A DNA stretch of 64,000 nucleotides from Pocillopora verrucosa (taxonomy: Eukaryota > Cnidaria > Anthozoa > Scleractinia > Pocilloporidae). Shown in pieces: positions 35,329-47,443 of the stretch. Each line of letters starts with the position of its first letter. The first letter of the stretch is position 1. The stretch spans positions 25,125,436-25,189,435 of the forward strand of contig NC_089315.1 in assembly GCF_036669915.1 (NCBI RefSeq), written 5' to 3'. A program made the position numbers and the translations under genes. A model generated the notes under the pieces. That model was not told where the DNA came from, did no database searches, and was given only the letters and a program-made list of their open reading frames with translations.

Positions 35329-38300
35329 ATGCGTACAAGAGAAATGTTACTGTGTGCAGCGGGAAGTATGTTCAATGACCTTTGCAAGCGTATGTTTTCA
35401 TTTTGTCTCTTATTTTTCATGGAGGTAATGGAACTTTCAGCCGCGGACACCGGACTTATAATACTCATTGGACAAGTTGTCGACTCGTTGGCTTCAGTAA
35501 TCTCTGGTTATCTCGGTGATATGGTTAAAGTACCCGTTCTTTCACAGAAAATTGGAATGCGAAAATCTTGGCATCTCCTGGCAACGGTATTTATGGGAAT
35601 CGTAGTTCCTCTCTGCTTCAACCGTTGCATTCTCTGTAGTGAAAGTCATCAAACTTGGCTTCCCATCGTCTATTACAGTTTCTTATTTTCACTGTATAGC
35701 ATGTGTTTCAGCGTGGTGGAGATAAATCACCTGGCTTTCATCACAACTTCAGCTGTGTCGGTTGAGGAACGAACAGATCTTAGCGCCACGAGGTTTGCTA
35801 TTTTTAAAAGTATTATATCAAATTAAACTTAACTGCTCACCCATTTTGTTTGGCTCGTACCAAAGATCTATTGGAGGACAGACGCATAGTTTACGTCGCC
35901 ATCCGCACAATTTTGTGTTTTTATCATCTAAAACAAACAGATTACTTGTTGAATAATATGTCAAACTGTGGTAAGAACACCAATTATACACTCGGCTGCG
36001 CCTCGTGTGCCACGAGCACATTCTGACGTCATCTTTGATCTATAACAAAACGGAAGCACGTCATAATGTAATAATTTTGTTAATCAGATGATGACGCAAA
36101 GTTTTTGTTTCATAATCAAACTCTCCCAAAGTTACTATTCACTGCACCGCTAATGTAAGCGTAAGTCGGTTGACTTAAGCACCATTGCCTCTTGTTTCGT
36201 AAAAGTCATGTGAAATAACACTAATTTAATGAAAAACCTTCTACCTATCTGTATGTCTGTCAGACCTCCAATTTAAGTGCTCACATATGTGAAATTAAGC
36301 TTCGTATATATTCATCAGTTTTTATCATGCATTCAGCCGTTGATTGACCTTATTGGCCATAATGGACTGCAAATTGTATTCCTGTGTGAGTCTTCAAGTT
36401 TCGGATCAGTTGCTCCAGTTCTAACACCCCACGAAGTTTCAAGCAGCCAATTACGCAGGGATCTGTCTTTGAAGTTGCATTTAAGAACAGCATCAAGTTA
36501 ACTTGTACATGATTCGAGATAATTATGTTGAATCTTTATCCAACTAATTTGCGAAGTTTTCATATGAACTGGTTACGTCTACCTTCTGGTTAAAATGCGG
36601 AGAAGAGATTCGCTATTGTGCGCGGTAGGAAAGTTATTCAACGACCTCTGGCGGCAGCTTAATTTTTCATTTAAAAGTTTTCTTTCAAAGAATCCCGGCG
36701 GGCGAAAATCTTGGCACCTTTTTATAACAGTTTTAATGAGCATTATCATTCCTTTTTTCTTTAACCGCTGTTTTCTTTGTAATAGAAATCATGATGGGTG
36801 GCTTTCAATTGTCTATTACATCTTCTTGATCTCGGTGTATAACATTTGTTTGAGTATTGTGGAGATAAATCACCTTTATTACAACTGTAACTGAATCCGT
36901 CGAGAATGTACAGCTCTTAGTGCCATGAGGTTTGCTTAAAAAGACTATTTTTAAGACACATAGTTCAAACAGCAATCGTATTTGTTTTAAATATACTTGT
37001 ATAAATCACTTGTATAACTTTATATAACTCAACTCAAGCACGGACACTCTGAGGCCATTTTTACCTAACTTATCCTGAATGATAAACGTGACATCTAAGA
37101 ACAATTTTCCCTATTCTTTTCTTTTTCTTGTTCAAAAGGACAATGTTCAGCTTCCTTAGTGGTATTTACATATACGTGATCGCCTGGAGCCTTTTCGGAC
37201 AAGACAATAGCGATACTCTGGGACCTCAGAGCCTTCCAGATTTTGTAGTAAGTAGCAGCTTCGTTAATAGTTCTATGCCACGATATGCTTTGACAAACAG
37301 GCGGAATCTCAATACGATGAACTAAAAAAAAAAGCAACTAAAAAAAGGTTGCAGCAATTTAGTTTTCTCTCCCTGCACTGCCTGTCAGCCTGTCAGCCTC
37401 CCTTCACACATCTCTGCTGGCATTAAAAATCTTTTTTTTGTGCTTAACATCCCAACTTTCAAGATCTGGTTGTCAATTCTCTCCTAGAGCTGCTTTGCAT
37501 CTCCTTGTAAATTAATTTTCAGAATTTAGTGTTAGATCAAGATTAAAAACTTCTATCTGATAGGTATGAGTATTTTCATCAGCTGTTGGATGGATAAGAG
37601 AGAGAGGTTACAAGTTAACCATTTCTGGGCGTTAATGGGTTAAGATGCTTGTCGGTTAATTCTTTTCTATTCAGTACCTCTCGTGGATTGCTACTGGAAC
37701 AGGACTCTTCTTTGCAGCCATCTTCCACATTGGTACAAAGGAACCTCAAAAATGTCAGAGTAAAGAAAGCGCCACAACGGATCTTACGGTAAGACAGGAA
37801 GCAAAAAAAAGATATTTCCTTTTCAAATAATGGTCATACAAAAGCTTATTTTTGCGTTCGTAAAGCAGACAACACCTTGGAGCTAATAGCGGCGCGCACG
37901 TGCGATTGTTTCTTCGTTCTTTATTTGATTTATATACAACAGGTCTATTAATCTGAACGGGTCTTGAAGTTACATAGCGTGACCAGAGGGATAGAGGTAT
38001 GGTCTACACATTATCTGAAGCAACCTGTAATTCACTCTGACCACTTTCCCGTTATTTTGCAGAAAGCTCCTGGAAAATTCATTGAAGAGTCTGGACCCGA
38101 AAATGCAAGTAAGGCTATGGATATATAATGAACGACAAAAATTGAAAAACGCAAAAACGTATTGTTGCCTCGGTATTTTTGAGAATCTATTTTTCATGAC
38201 TGTGTGCAGGCATGCCACAAGTTTGATACAGGTTGTCCAATCAGGAGACAGCACCAATTTTGCTCGAAATGTTTAGACAACGTCCTCTTTAAAGCAAAAT

Positions 38301-41300
38301 ATCTAGTTCAGAAGTGCATGTCAACTGGAGATTAAGATTAGTGGTCACAGTAAGGATATCCAACCCTCAAGCTCTCTTCAGTTATTTCTAGACTGCATTC
38401 CGCTAACAGGCTAATGTCGACTACATTAGTAGCTCGAGTTTTACTTCGAAGAACCAGCCAAGTAGATGGCAAGGATGGAGCAAAGAATTTCATCCGTCAA
38501 CCTACCCTTCTAGGGATCGTCTTTTTAGACAACTTTACTAAAACTTTTTTCTCAGCGAAGCGCAAAACCTTAAGCTTAGCTTGGGTTACTCAGATTTTTC
38601 ACTAACAAGTTCCAACGGGAAAAGAAGTAGAACAAAAACTAATGTTCCTGAAATTGACACGATTTAGTTCCACCGTTGAACCCTGACACAGACGCTCGTT
38701 AATTGCTTGTTTTGTTTTTTTGCTCAAGATTCTAGACGGACCAGTCTTGCTTTTAAGTTTATTAACATGGCTATGGCTTCAACTGAATATGAAGAACATC
38801 AAAGTGAGATGGACGGATGTGGAGAAACTAAAAGCCATGAATTGCGTGTCAGAAAGCGAAGTCTTCTGCAGAAGTTTGTCGTTGCTATGTTTGCTGAGGG
38901 GAAAACTGATCTAGAAGTACAGCTTCTTGATCGTGAACACAAGATGAGTCCACTAACGCTTGATTTTGACGACATCCTGTTGAGATTACAACACGAAAAG
39001 CAGAAACAACCAACATGTTTTGGTGTCATGGAAAACCAAGTTACAATAGACGGTAAAGCCGACGATCATGCAACTGGTGAAGAGTTGTGGAACGCTAGAC
39101 AAGAAGAGATCAAAAACACTACTGAAAAAGATATGTGGGAAATGACCAACAGCGCGGGCTCTAAAACATCTTTTTGTACCGTATTTAAGCAAAGAAAACA
39201 TGGAATGGTGCTTTTTCCGGATGATGGTAAATTTGGTCTCTCTAACTCCGGATTTGAAGATGATGGAGATGATGATGATAAGAAGGAAAGCCTTTGCGTT
39301 ACATCAGTTAGGAAGCAAAAAAAGTCTGTGACTTTCGATCCTTCTGGACTTCTTGAAATGCTGTTAATGAACGGAACAGAACGACAGAGATTAAATCTCG
39401 ATCACACGCCTGACAACAAAACGAGTCTGAATGAAAGTATTCCAAAACAACACGGCGGAAAAATCGAAAGAATAGAAGGTTCCGATACCACAGATAATTC
39501 ACTAACTTCAGCGGATAACCCTGATCTTCATGGTCTCCCTATTCAATCGACAAGTTCTACATCTGAGGGAAGACGTCCAAAGGGAATCAAAAACTGGCTA
39601 AAAGATCCAAACGTGTACATGGTAAACCCTCCCGTTTCCAACTATCGTTGTTTCTTGATTTAGTTGACACTCTGTGATGTTTTTCTCCTGTTTCAATTTT
39701 CAGGTAGCCATTATCTTTACATGTACACGCCTTGCACAGGACTCTGTATACAGCTATTTACCGCTATTCCTCACAGAGAGATTATCATTCCCCAAGGTAT
39801 AGTTCAATCTGATGTGCTCAGTTGTTTTAAAACTCATTGATAATTATAATAATCTCATCGTGTTTTTATCCTGAATCAGGCAGCTACCGCTTATTTTCCA
39901 CTCGTCCTCCTAACCAGTGGCTCTTTAGCGAGTTCAGCCTGTAAGAAACTGAAAAGGAAAATTGGAAGTAAGGTAAGATCTAGATTAACAGGTTCTTGTA
40001 GCTGGTCACTCCACGTTTGTGATAGTGGAAATGCATTGATTGCGCCAAACGTCAGCTTATTTACTTGTTGATGATGAGTGGCTGAGAGGGTCAATAAATC
40101 AACGATCATCTTAATGGCTTTATTTAACTTAACTCGACAAATGAACCATCTTTTCTCAACTTACGATAGTTAGAAGTTCGATTCCTCAAAGGATTCTCAG
40201 ATCTTTTCTTTGTGTCTTGCTTGTTACAGAACCAAGAACAACTTTATTTGTTAAATTAGTCTTAGTAACTTTCATACTTTCATTGATATGCACATCTAGT
40301 GGAGCTACCTTCTGGCAAGCTTATTAGTGATGGGTGGCGCTGTTTGGAGCTATTTTCAAACCTTCTCCATCAGACAATCAACTTATGCACCAGTGGTTAT
40401 GATAGGAAGTGGTCTGTCCATTATGTACGTCATGGCACTGGTCTTCATCACCGAGCTGATCGGGGAAAATAAGGTTAGTATTTTGAAACAAGTTTGAATG
40501 GTTTCGAAGAAAGAGCAAGTCGCAAACTTTGATCAGTTCAGTTATAGTGCATTTCCAACCAGCCATTTTTTAATTTGAAATGACATGGAATTTCTTTTGA
40601 ATATCGCAAAACAAAATCCAAACTAATCCCAACTCTATGTCAGAACGAAATAAACTCTTACAAGCAGCTACTGAGAGTTTAAAGTGGATACAGTTAGGTC
40701 GCCTGAAGTTTGGTAAAATTTCGAGTTACATCTGATCAGTTGAGAGACTGTTTGCAAGTTTTCAAGGCTAATCACAGAGGGTAATGAAAAAGAACCGTTT
40801 CATTCGCGGACTAGTTCCGAAACTTGGCTAACCCCATGATCAGGGTGAATATTTTTCCATAGTGCTCTCTATAAATTTACCATGAAACTAACAAGGAGAA
40901 TTTTTCTAACATTCAAGACCTTTATTTTGATTGGCGATCATTTACCTTTTTGTCTCTTGACGTAAATGTTTAATTCAGCATTGACACTGTCAGGAGAAGT
41001 TAAAGACCTGTTGGTCTTATTGAGTAAAGAATCAAAATATACGTAAATGTTAGTACTAATGATGGTTTCTCATCTGAGATCAATGAGTTAATACGGTGAT
41101 TTCCTGTCAGGAAACCAGTGGATCAGTGTTTTCCATTATCACTGTAATCGCCAGAATCTCAAGCGGTGCACTTATCATTGGTATACAGGAATTTTATCCG
41201 GAAGAAAGGTTGGTCTATCAAATCTTTACTGTAATTTACCCTAGAAGGAACAAGAAACATGGTATTTAAAACATTTGGATGACCAGCCGATTTGTTAAAA

Positions 41301-42010
41301 CTCGAAAAGTACATTCAACATGTTTGTCTTTACCGGCTTGACCAGGCCATCCTTGACAATTTGAAATTTTAACAACAGTTTCAAAATTATGCACGATTAG
41401 TAAACTCCTCAATTCCTTTATTCAATTTAGAACCAGCTCAAATAAGGCGGTTAGCAACTACGTACAGCATGTGTTTGTAATGGCGCCTGGAGTGTTAACT
41501 CTGGTGGGATTCTTGCTGGTTTTGTTTTTCCAACCATCTAACTTTATCTGCAAAAGTAAAGGTAAGTACATTGTCAAGCTGTTAGACGTCTATAACTTGG
41601 GTAACGTATGGAGAATCACTGCAAATACTCTGAACTACCCTCTGACGCAATGGTAACAAGCGTTCCTTTGTTTAAATTAATAATCTTATTAAATGACACA
41701 AGCCTGTGTAAATGCATTTACCTCGTGATTGTTGTGCGTCTATTTAGTACTGCCGGTTTTATACTGAGAGCTTCAGGTTTATTAGTTAGTATTACATTTG
41801 GTTGTCTTTGTTGTCAACGAAAACTTCTTCTGTTAATTTATTCTTCTAGTTTCAGAAGATGTTGAGGCTCTACACGGCCAATCGTCGTTTGATGTTCAAG
41901 TTTACCAATGTCCATTGGGAGTCAAAGCAACGTCAAACCACAGCTTGGATGATAGTCACAATACCTCCATCGTGGTGGTGGATTCTTGTTCTGAGGACTC
42001 AAAACTTTGA
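35329..42010 (+). CDS. MFSD12-like: MFSD12-like transporter, gene C (791 aa, 11 exons)
   Basis: Exons: 35,329-35,792; 37,139-37,247; 37,675-37,788; 38,063-38,108; 38,729-39,621; 39,704-39,796; 39,880-39,972; 40,300-40,473; 41,111-41,208; 41,431-41,561; 41,850-42,010. All joints are GT-AG and in frame. Exon 1 has MFND, GYLGD (60-64) and GMRKSWH (76-82). TM5 (IYIYVIAWSLFG) and TM6 (YLSWIATGTGLFFAAIFHIG) are in exons 2-3. The insert (about residues 230-540) has RKRSLLQKF, KKSVTF and NPDLHGLP, then IKNWLKDPNVYM. Exon 6 has TCTRLAQDSVYSYLPLFLTE; exon 8 has VMALVFITELIGENK; the tail ends SEDSKL. The start is the ATG shared by D and E. It lies first in a three-gene tandem array. Family role is lysosomal amino-acid transport; this paralog's substrate is unknown. 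Its TATA-like box is degenerate (cataatag near 35,228). Confidence 0.86.
36595..36928 (+). pseudogene. Decayed second exon 1 in intron 1 of gene C
   Basis: It begins like an MFSD12-like first exon (MRRRDSLLCAVGKLFNDLWRQ), then jumps to PGGRKSWH, lacking most of TM2 and the GYLGD loop. It continues through FFNRCFLCNRNHDGW and VEINHL, and then loses frame at YYNCN-stop. The 3' end still reads gccatgag|gtttgc, a usable donor. Related stumps sit in the same place in D and E. Confidence 0.8.
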
Positions 42011-42432
42011 AAATTGCATTATGTGTGGAGGATCCGTCGACCTACTTGAAGGTCATTGCACAAACACGCCCACGATTTTGGCCTACACGATTTGACTGCT
42101 AATTGTTTCGTTTTAAAATCAAAGAGATTGTATAGTTCGTTTCTGTCTGTTCTTGTTTAGATTTCAAATTGAAAATGAGTCTATCAATGTTCAAAATTGT
42201 TTAGATCTTCTTGTTTTCTATTGATAGCTCAAAGTTTTCCTCGAACCTCGTGCTCAGAAAACTGTTCACATCTCGGAATAAATAATGTGAACCCTTTAGA
42301 TCAATGGTGGAAAATGCAAGCAGAAGTTTTCATAGATTATAGTTACATGTATTATGACATTTTTGGTTTTGAATAACTGGTAATGGTCATGTTCGCAGTC
42401 CTAATTATGCTTGAAACAAATTTTCAACCATA

Positions 42433-42523
42433 AGAAAATGAGGCGAGGAGAGGAGGACAGGGAGGGTAGGAAGCGAGGGCAGGGAGGGAAGGGAGGGTGA
42501 AAGGAAGGGAAAGGGGGGAAAGA
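42433..42523 (+). other. Homopurine, G-rich tract 3' of gene C
   Basis: About 90 bases that are almost entirely A and G, with many GGG runs (gacagggagggtaggaag, gcagggagggaagggaggg). This could form a G-quadruplex or triplex on the plus strand. It lies about 420 bases after the stop codon. Confidence 0.8.
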
Positions 42524-44817
42524 TTCCTTGTTCAGGCTTCGAAATAAGGTTGTTTAGAGTCAATATCTACACCAGCATATCCTACTTAAAAAATGTAACA
42601 AGAACAAGATTAAATGTAAACTGACGAATCTTTAATTAAGATTTCAGTGAAAAATAAAAATTAGCCGTGGAAATACTAAGTCTATTGCAGACTGAAATGT
42701 AAGAAAAATATTACAGTTCACACCCTCTGATCGTACCCAGCTTGTTCCTTTCTCCTCATTTTAGTTAAAGTGTTTTGAAATTCAATTTCTTACGTTAGGG
42801 TAAAAAAGTTTCTTTGGTTATTATTTTAATAAAAACATCAGACTTCGAACGAAGATAGGTTGCTAGTATTGGTGTTTGTTGTTATCCAGCTGGTGTTCAC
42901 CACGAGGGTCACGCTCAATTAGCTACTTTACACGTGAAATTGCGTGACAACACGTGTTCAGTAAACAAAGTCACTATCCGACAATGCTGACATCGACCCT
43001 TGAAACATTTGATACCTAAATCGTGTGCTTATCGTCAAATGACACTCCAGCCCATGTAACTTACTTTACCTCCGCATGTTTTGATGAGAAACAGGAAAAT
43101 TATACTCAGGGTTGTTTGAAAGGACGACTGTCTCTGAAGAAGGCTGGATGACAGTTGGAGAGACATTCCTTACGATTGAGTTACAATTAAGGGTAGTGCG
43201 TTTCTTTTAACACTGGAAATAAAGACAACCATTGCGATACTTCATTTGGACGTCCTCAGTTTGCAACAGGAAAAGACAATCTTAGGTGGGTGTTTCCATT
43301 CGCTTTGACGGAGGGCTAACACTCGAAAAGTCAGCTTTGAAACTCTCTAACGTGTCCAGTTTACATTATCAACTCAGTTATAAATAAAACCAAGTAATAT
43401 ATGTTAAAATACGTCTTTGTTTGTTCCAGGTGAACGAACCTGAGAGAGCTTCAAGCTAGCTAATTTGAGTATGCGTAGTAAGAGTACGGCCGAGTACGAT
43501 TCGCTCCGACGAATGGTTAACTCTCGAAACGTCAGCTTTGAAACTCTCTACCGTGGTCAATTTACATTATCAACTCAGTCATAAATAAATCCAAACTATC
43601 TTAACGTACGTGCTTGCTTGTTCCTTCCGGATGATCGAACCTGACAGAGCTTTAGGCTCGCTAGTTTGAACATGCGTAGTAAGAGTACGGCTGAGAACGA
43701 ATGAAGGAATCAGGGCCTTTTGTCTCCAATGGTTTTCTATTTTCTCCTTTATTGAAACGTTTCGATTCTATGGTTGAGTGGTATCAAATTTAGTCGCAAG
43801 AAAAATGGGTTGCTTTCTCTTTTAATGTACGTGGACATTAAAAGCACCGCAAAAATTCAAGAACTTTCCAACTTGTTGACCTAGCTAGTTACGAGCCAAG
43901 GAGTGTCTGGTTGTTCCGATTAACCATACCTGACTGGGTTTCAGAGAACCTAATTGCCTAGTCGCCTAGTCCCCAAGCCTTATTGACTTGACTGAGTAAA
44001 TCTGTCAGACTGAATATGTTCATGAATGCGTTTGCACTGGACAGGATACGTGACCCAAGTAAAGAAAATCTGCCAAACCTTATAGTAAACTTATACTTCA
44101 ATTACTGAAAAAAAAAATATACATATACTTTCCGAAATTTCTTATTTGTTACGACACTGGCACATCGCATAGACAGGTCGGAAAGTTGTCTTGCCTTAGC
44201 AATTTTTCGAGTGCAGGCCACTGAAAAGACACTTTCCAACCGAGCTTTCGTTATTACGGTCAATTTACCTGGCTCTTTTTTTCCCAGAGAGATTTCTGGA
44301 TTGATTTCGCTTAGAGATCTCGAAGCGTATTTCAAGGGTCCAAATATCGTGAACCAGCAGACAGAGTATGCAGAATAAATGCGCATACTATATTCACTTT
44401 GAAAATCCCTGGTGATTCCTGCAATCTGACTGGGGTCACGAATCGCACCATTTCTTTTCTCTAAATCGCATGCATTTCCTAGCCAATGCAAAATAAACAC
44501 TAAAACATAATAGTCAATCTAAATTTCCCCAGAACCTTTCTTTTTTTTCCATAATAGAACAGCACTCTGTAAATTTCTAATGTCGGTGTAGTTACTTAAC
44601 AACCGCGCGACAAGAGCAAATTATAAATTGATGGCTGCAATGCAAATTTATTGAATTGATGAGAACTCTAAATATGAATTCAATTTCATGTTCACTTTGC
44701 ACAGAAAAGTGCCCTATAGGCTCGAGTTCACCCTTAAAATTTTTTTCATCAGCTTTCAACTTTTTAAAATCTACTATTTTCTGATGTACCCAATTTCCTA
44801 CTCTCGATTCAAATTAG

Positions 44818-45370
44818 CTCAAGCGAGGCTGTTGGCAAATGCGTGCAAAATGCGTAAGCAATGGCATTTGAAGTATTCTGTTTGGTGGAATTCCTACTGG
44901 TTTTGCCTCTCCAACCGTCAAAAGTTTGCTTCCAAACGAAAGGTAACAACGTTGATTTAAATCTTAATTCACATGCCTGTCTAGCATACTGGTAATTACG
45001 CAGAATGATTGAATATACACAGACTCCTCTCCAAGCGAATGGTCAAAAAAAATATATTCTTTTACGCAAGATACCGTATACCCACGCAAAGACTTTCTCT
45101 GCTTTTTGTTCTAATTCCTCTGTTTTTGAAAGTAAGTTTGGAGTGTTATTTCATATATTGTTGTATGCCCTCCAATGTGTAACCTTTACGAGTGCCATTT
45201 CTCCTGTGGAGACACACAGGATGTTGAGGCTCAAGCAGATCAATTATCGTTGATGTTTCATTTCCTCAGCTTCTCTCCGAAACAAAGGAACGCCAAAGTT
45301 GTGGTATGATGCAAATCAAAACTCTTCCGTCGCTGCAGTTCATTCTTTTTCTAAGGACACAAAACTATAG
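44818..45370 (+). pseudogene. Relic exons 10 and 11 of a transporter gene (unit 2)
   Basis: Exon 10 relic is at 44,818-44,942 (125 bases, with acceptor attag|c and donor g|gtaac intact) and has an in-frame taa after QNA. Exon 11 relic is at about 45,213-45,370, ending acaaaactatag. It is the same stump as in units 1 and 3, and different stops have arisen in different copies. Confidence 0.78.
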
Positions 45371-46094
45371 TTTCTTTCCAGAAATATAATATGCGTGGGT
45401 TTTGTTGGATAAACCATACACAAGGTTATAGTAAAGTTAAGTAAATGGTTACGGGATGTTTGAGTTCTGAGACGGTGGTATCTTTACTGATGGACACAAA
45501 CAATGGTTGCTCGAATAGAACTACATTGTCTAACAATTGTCTTTCAAGAAAGACATAGTGCAATTACTTGCTTAAGATTAAATTGCCTGCATATGAAAGA
45601 AAGTTGAAAGTGAACAGATGGTTTGGAACTGCATTTTACTTCAAATAATTGCTTTTGCAATCCACAACTCTAAATTATTCTAATTTGGATCAATGACTCA
45701 AAACAAGCCAAAATCAGTCGCGTTTCAGCCTGTAGTTATGGTGACCATTTTAGTTTGGCACTTCCAATTACGTAGGGTCAGTTCACTGACTATATAAACA
45801 TGTGACTTGGATATCCAAGTAACGATGACAGTCCGAAGGAGGTTATTCAGTTCATATTTCTTCTTCCAAAGAGATGGTTAACTCATTTCCAATGTCAATG
45901 TTTTAAAAGCAGTAGTTAATAATCCGCCAAATGTAGGTCATGGAAGGTGGCCTTGAACGTGACTTTCGATTCGAATTTCCATCAATGTTTCTCAATCAAC
46001 TTCCTTTCAATCATGGAAATTTCAATAATTAGTCTACTTATCATCAATCATCAGTTTTTCTTGGCAATTATACAGACCCTTGGTCACACACCCA

Positions 46095-46101
46095 TATAAA
46101 A
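46095..46101 (+). promoter_or_regulatory. TATA-like box before exon 1a of gene D
   Basis: tataaaa in the context cacccatataaaagtggaag, about 100 bases 5' of the ATG at 46,197. A GA-rich stretch (gagagagagag) follows near the expected transcript start. Confidence 0.6.
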
Positions 46102-46196
46102 GTGGAAGAAATGGGCTTCCCCTAGAATCGAAGCATTCTTAAGTGAAGGAGAGAGAGAGAGTATGCGTGTCCAGACCAAGGAGACTCGATTTTACA

Positions 46197-46621
46197 ATGC
46201 GTACAAGAGAAATGTTACTGTGTGCAGCGGGAAGTATATTCAATGACCTCTGCAGGTGCATGTTTTTATTTTGTCTCCTATTTTTCATGGAGGTAGTGGA
46301 ACTTTCAGCTGCAGACACTGGACTTATAATACTCATTGGACAAATTGTCGTGGTTAAAGTACCCGTTCTTTCACAGAAAGTTGGAATGCGAAAATCTTGG
46401 CATCTCATGGCAACGGTTTTTATGGGCATCGTAGTTCCTCTCTGCGTCAACCGTTGCATTCTCTGTAGTGGAAGTCATCAAACTTGGCTTCCCACCGTCT
46501 ATTACGGTTTCTTGTACTCACTGTATAACATGTGTTTCAGCGTGGTGGAGATAAATCACCTGGCTTTCATCACAACTTCAGCTGTGTCGGTTGAAGAACT
46601 AACAGATCTCAGCGCCATCAG
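46197..46621 (+). CDS. Alternative first exon (1a) of gene D, TM2/motif A deleted
   Basis: An exon 1 with its own TATA-like box, ATG and intact donor (atcag|gtttgc), 1.46 kb upstream of the complete first exon. It keeps phase, so splicing to exon 2 at 48,485 would give a 778-residue protein. It lacks 39 bases compared with its copies, reading LIGQIVVVKVP where the others have LIGQIVDALTSVISGYLGDM. It therefore misses half of TM2 and the GYLGD part of MFS motif A. It may be a non-functional relic, or a promoter making a non-transporting isoform. Confidence 0.6.
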
Positions 46622-47443
46622 GTTTGCTATGTTTATAGTATTATATTGAGTTACACTTAACTGTTCAACCATTTTGTTTGGCTCTTACCAAAGATCTACT
46701 GGAGGATAGACGTGTAGTTTACGTCGTCATCCACACAATTTTGCCTTTTTATCATCTAAAATAAACAGATTACATGTTGACGTGGATTTACAATTTAAGA
46801 TCATATAATATGTCAAAATGTGGTAAGAACATCAATTATACACTCGGCTGCGCCTCGTGTGCCACGAGCACATTTTGACGGCACCTTTGATCTATAACAA
46901 AACGGAAGCACGTCAAAATGTAATAATTTGCTAATCAGATGATGACGCAAAGTTTTTATTTCATAAGCAGACTCTCCTAAACTTACTTTTCATTACAACG
47001 CTAATATAAGCGTAAATCGGTTTACTTAAGTACCATTGCCTCTTGCTTCGTAAAAGTCATAAAAAATAACTCTAATTTAATAAAAAAAACCTTCTACCTT
47101 TGCGCAAGTCTGCTCAGAGCTCCATTTTGAGTGCTCGAAAATGTGGAATTAAGCTTCGTACAGATTCATCAGTTTTTACCATGCATTCAGCCGTTGATTG
47201 ACCTTACTGGCCATAAAAGACTGCAACTTGTATTCCTGTGTGAGGCTTTAGGTTTAGTTTCAATTGCTCCAATTATAACAACCCATGAAGTTTCAAGCAG
47301 TCAGTCACGCAGGGATTTACTTTTGAGGTTGTATTTAAGGACAGCATCAAGTTAACTTGTACATGATTCAAGATAATTATGGTGAATCTTTATCCAACTA
47401 ATTTGCAAAGTTTTCATCTAGCATCTAACCATCTCTGGTTAAA

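Larger units (their letters stand above)
31996..43233 (+). repeat. Tandem segmental duplication unit 1 (gene C)
   Basis: From gcgatactccatttggaag at 31,996 rightwards, the sequence runs parallel to units starting near 43,234 and 54,963. In order, the unit holds a paired 200 bp repeat, relic terminal exons, promoter and exon 1 of the live gene, a decayed second exon 1, exons 2-11 and a 3' flank with a homopurine tract. Unit length is about 11.2 kb. Confidence 0.8.

Noticed and set aside
44102..44500. 132-codon minus-strand frame, with a related 136-codon frame at 55,493-55,903
   Set aside because: The two frames agree only in part, and the unit 1 copy near 32.9 kb is broken. There is no recognised domain or splice context. 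It is probably non-coding or an old repeat.
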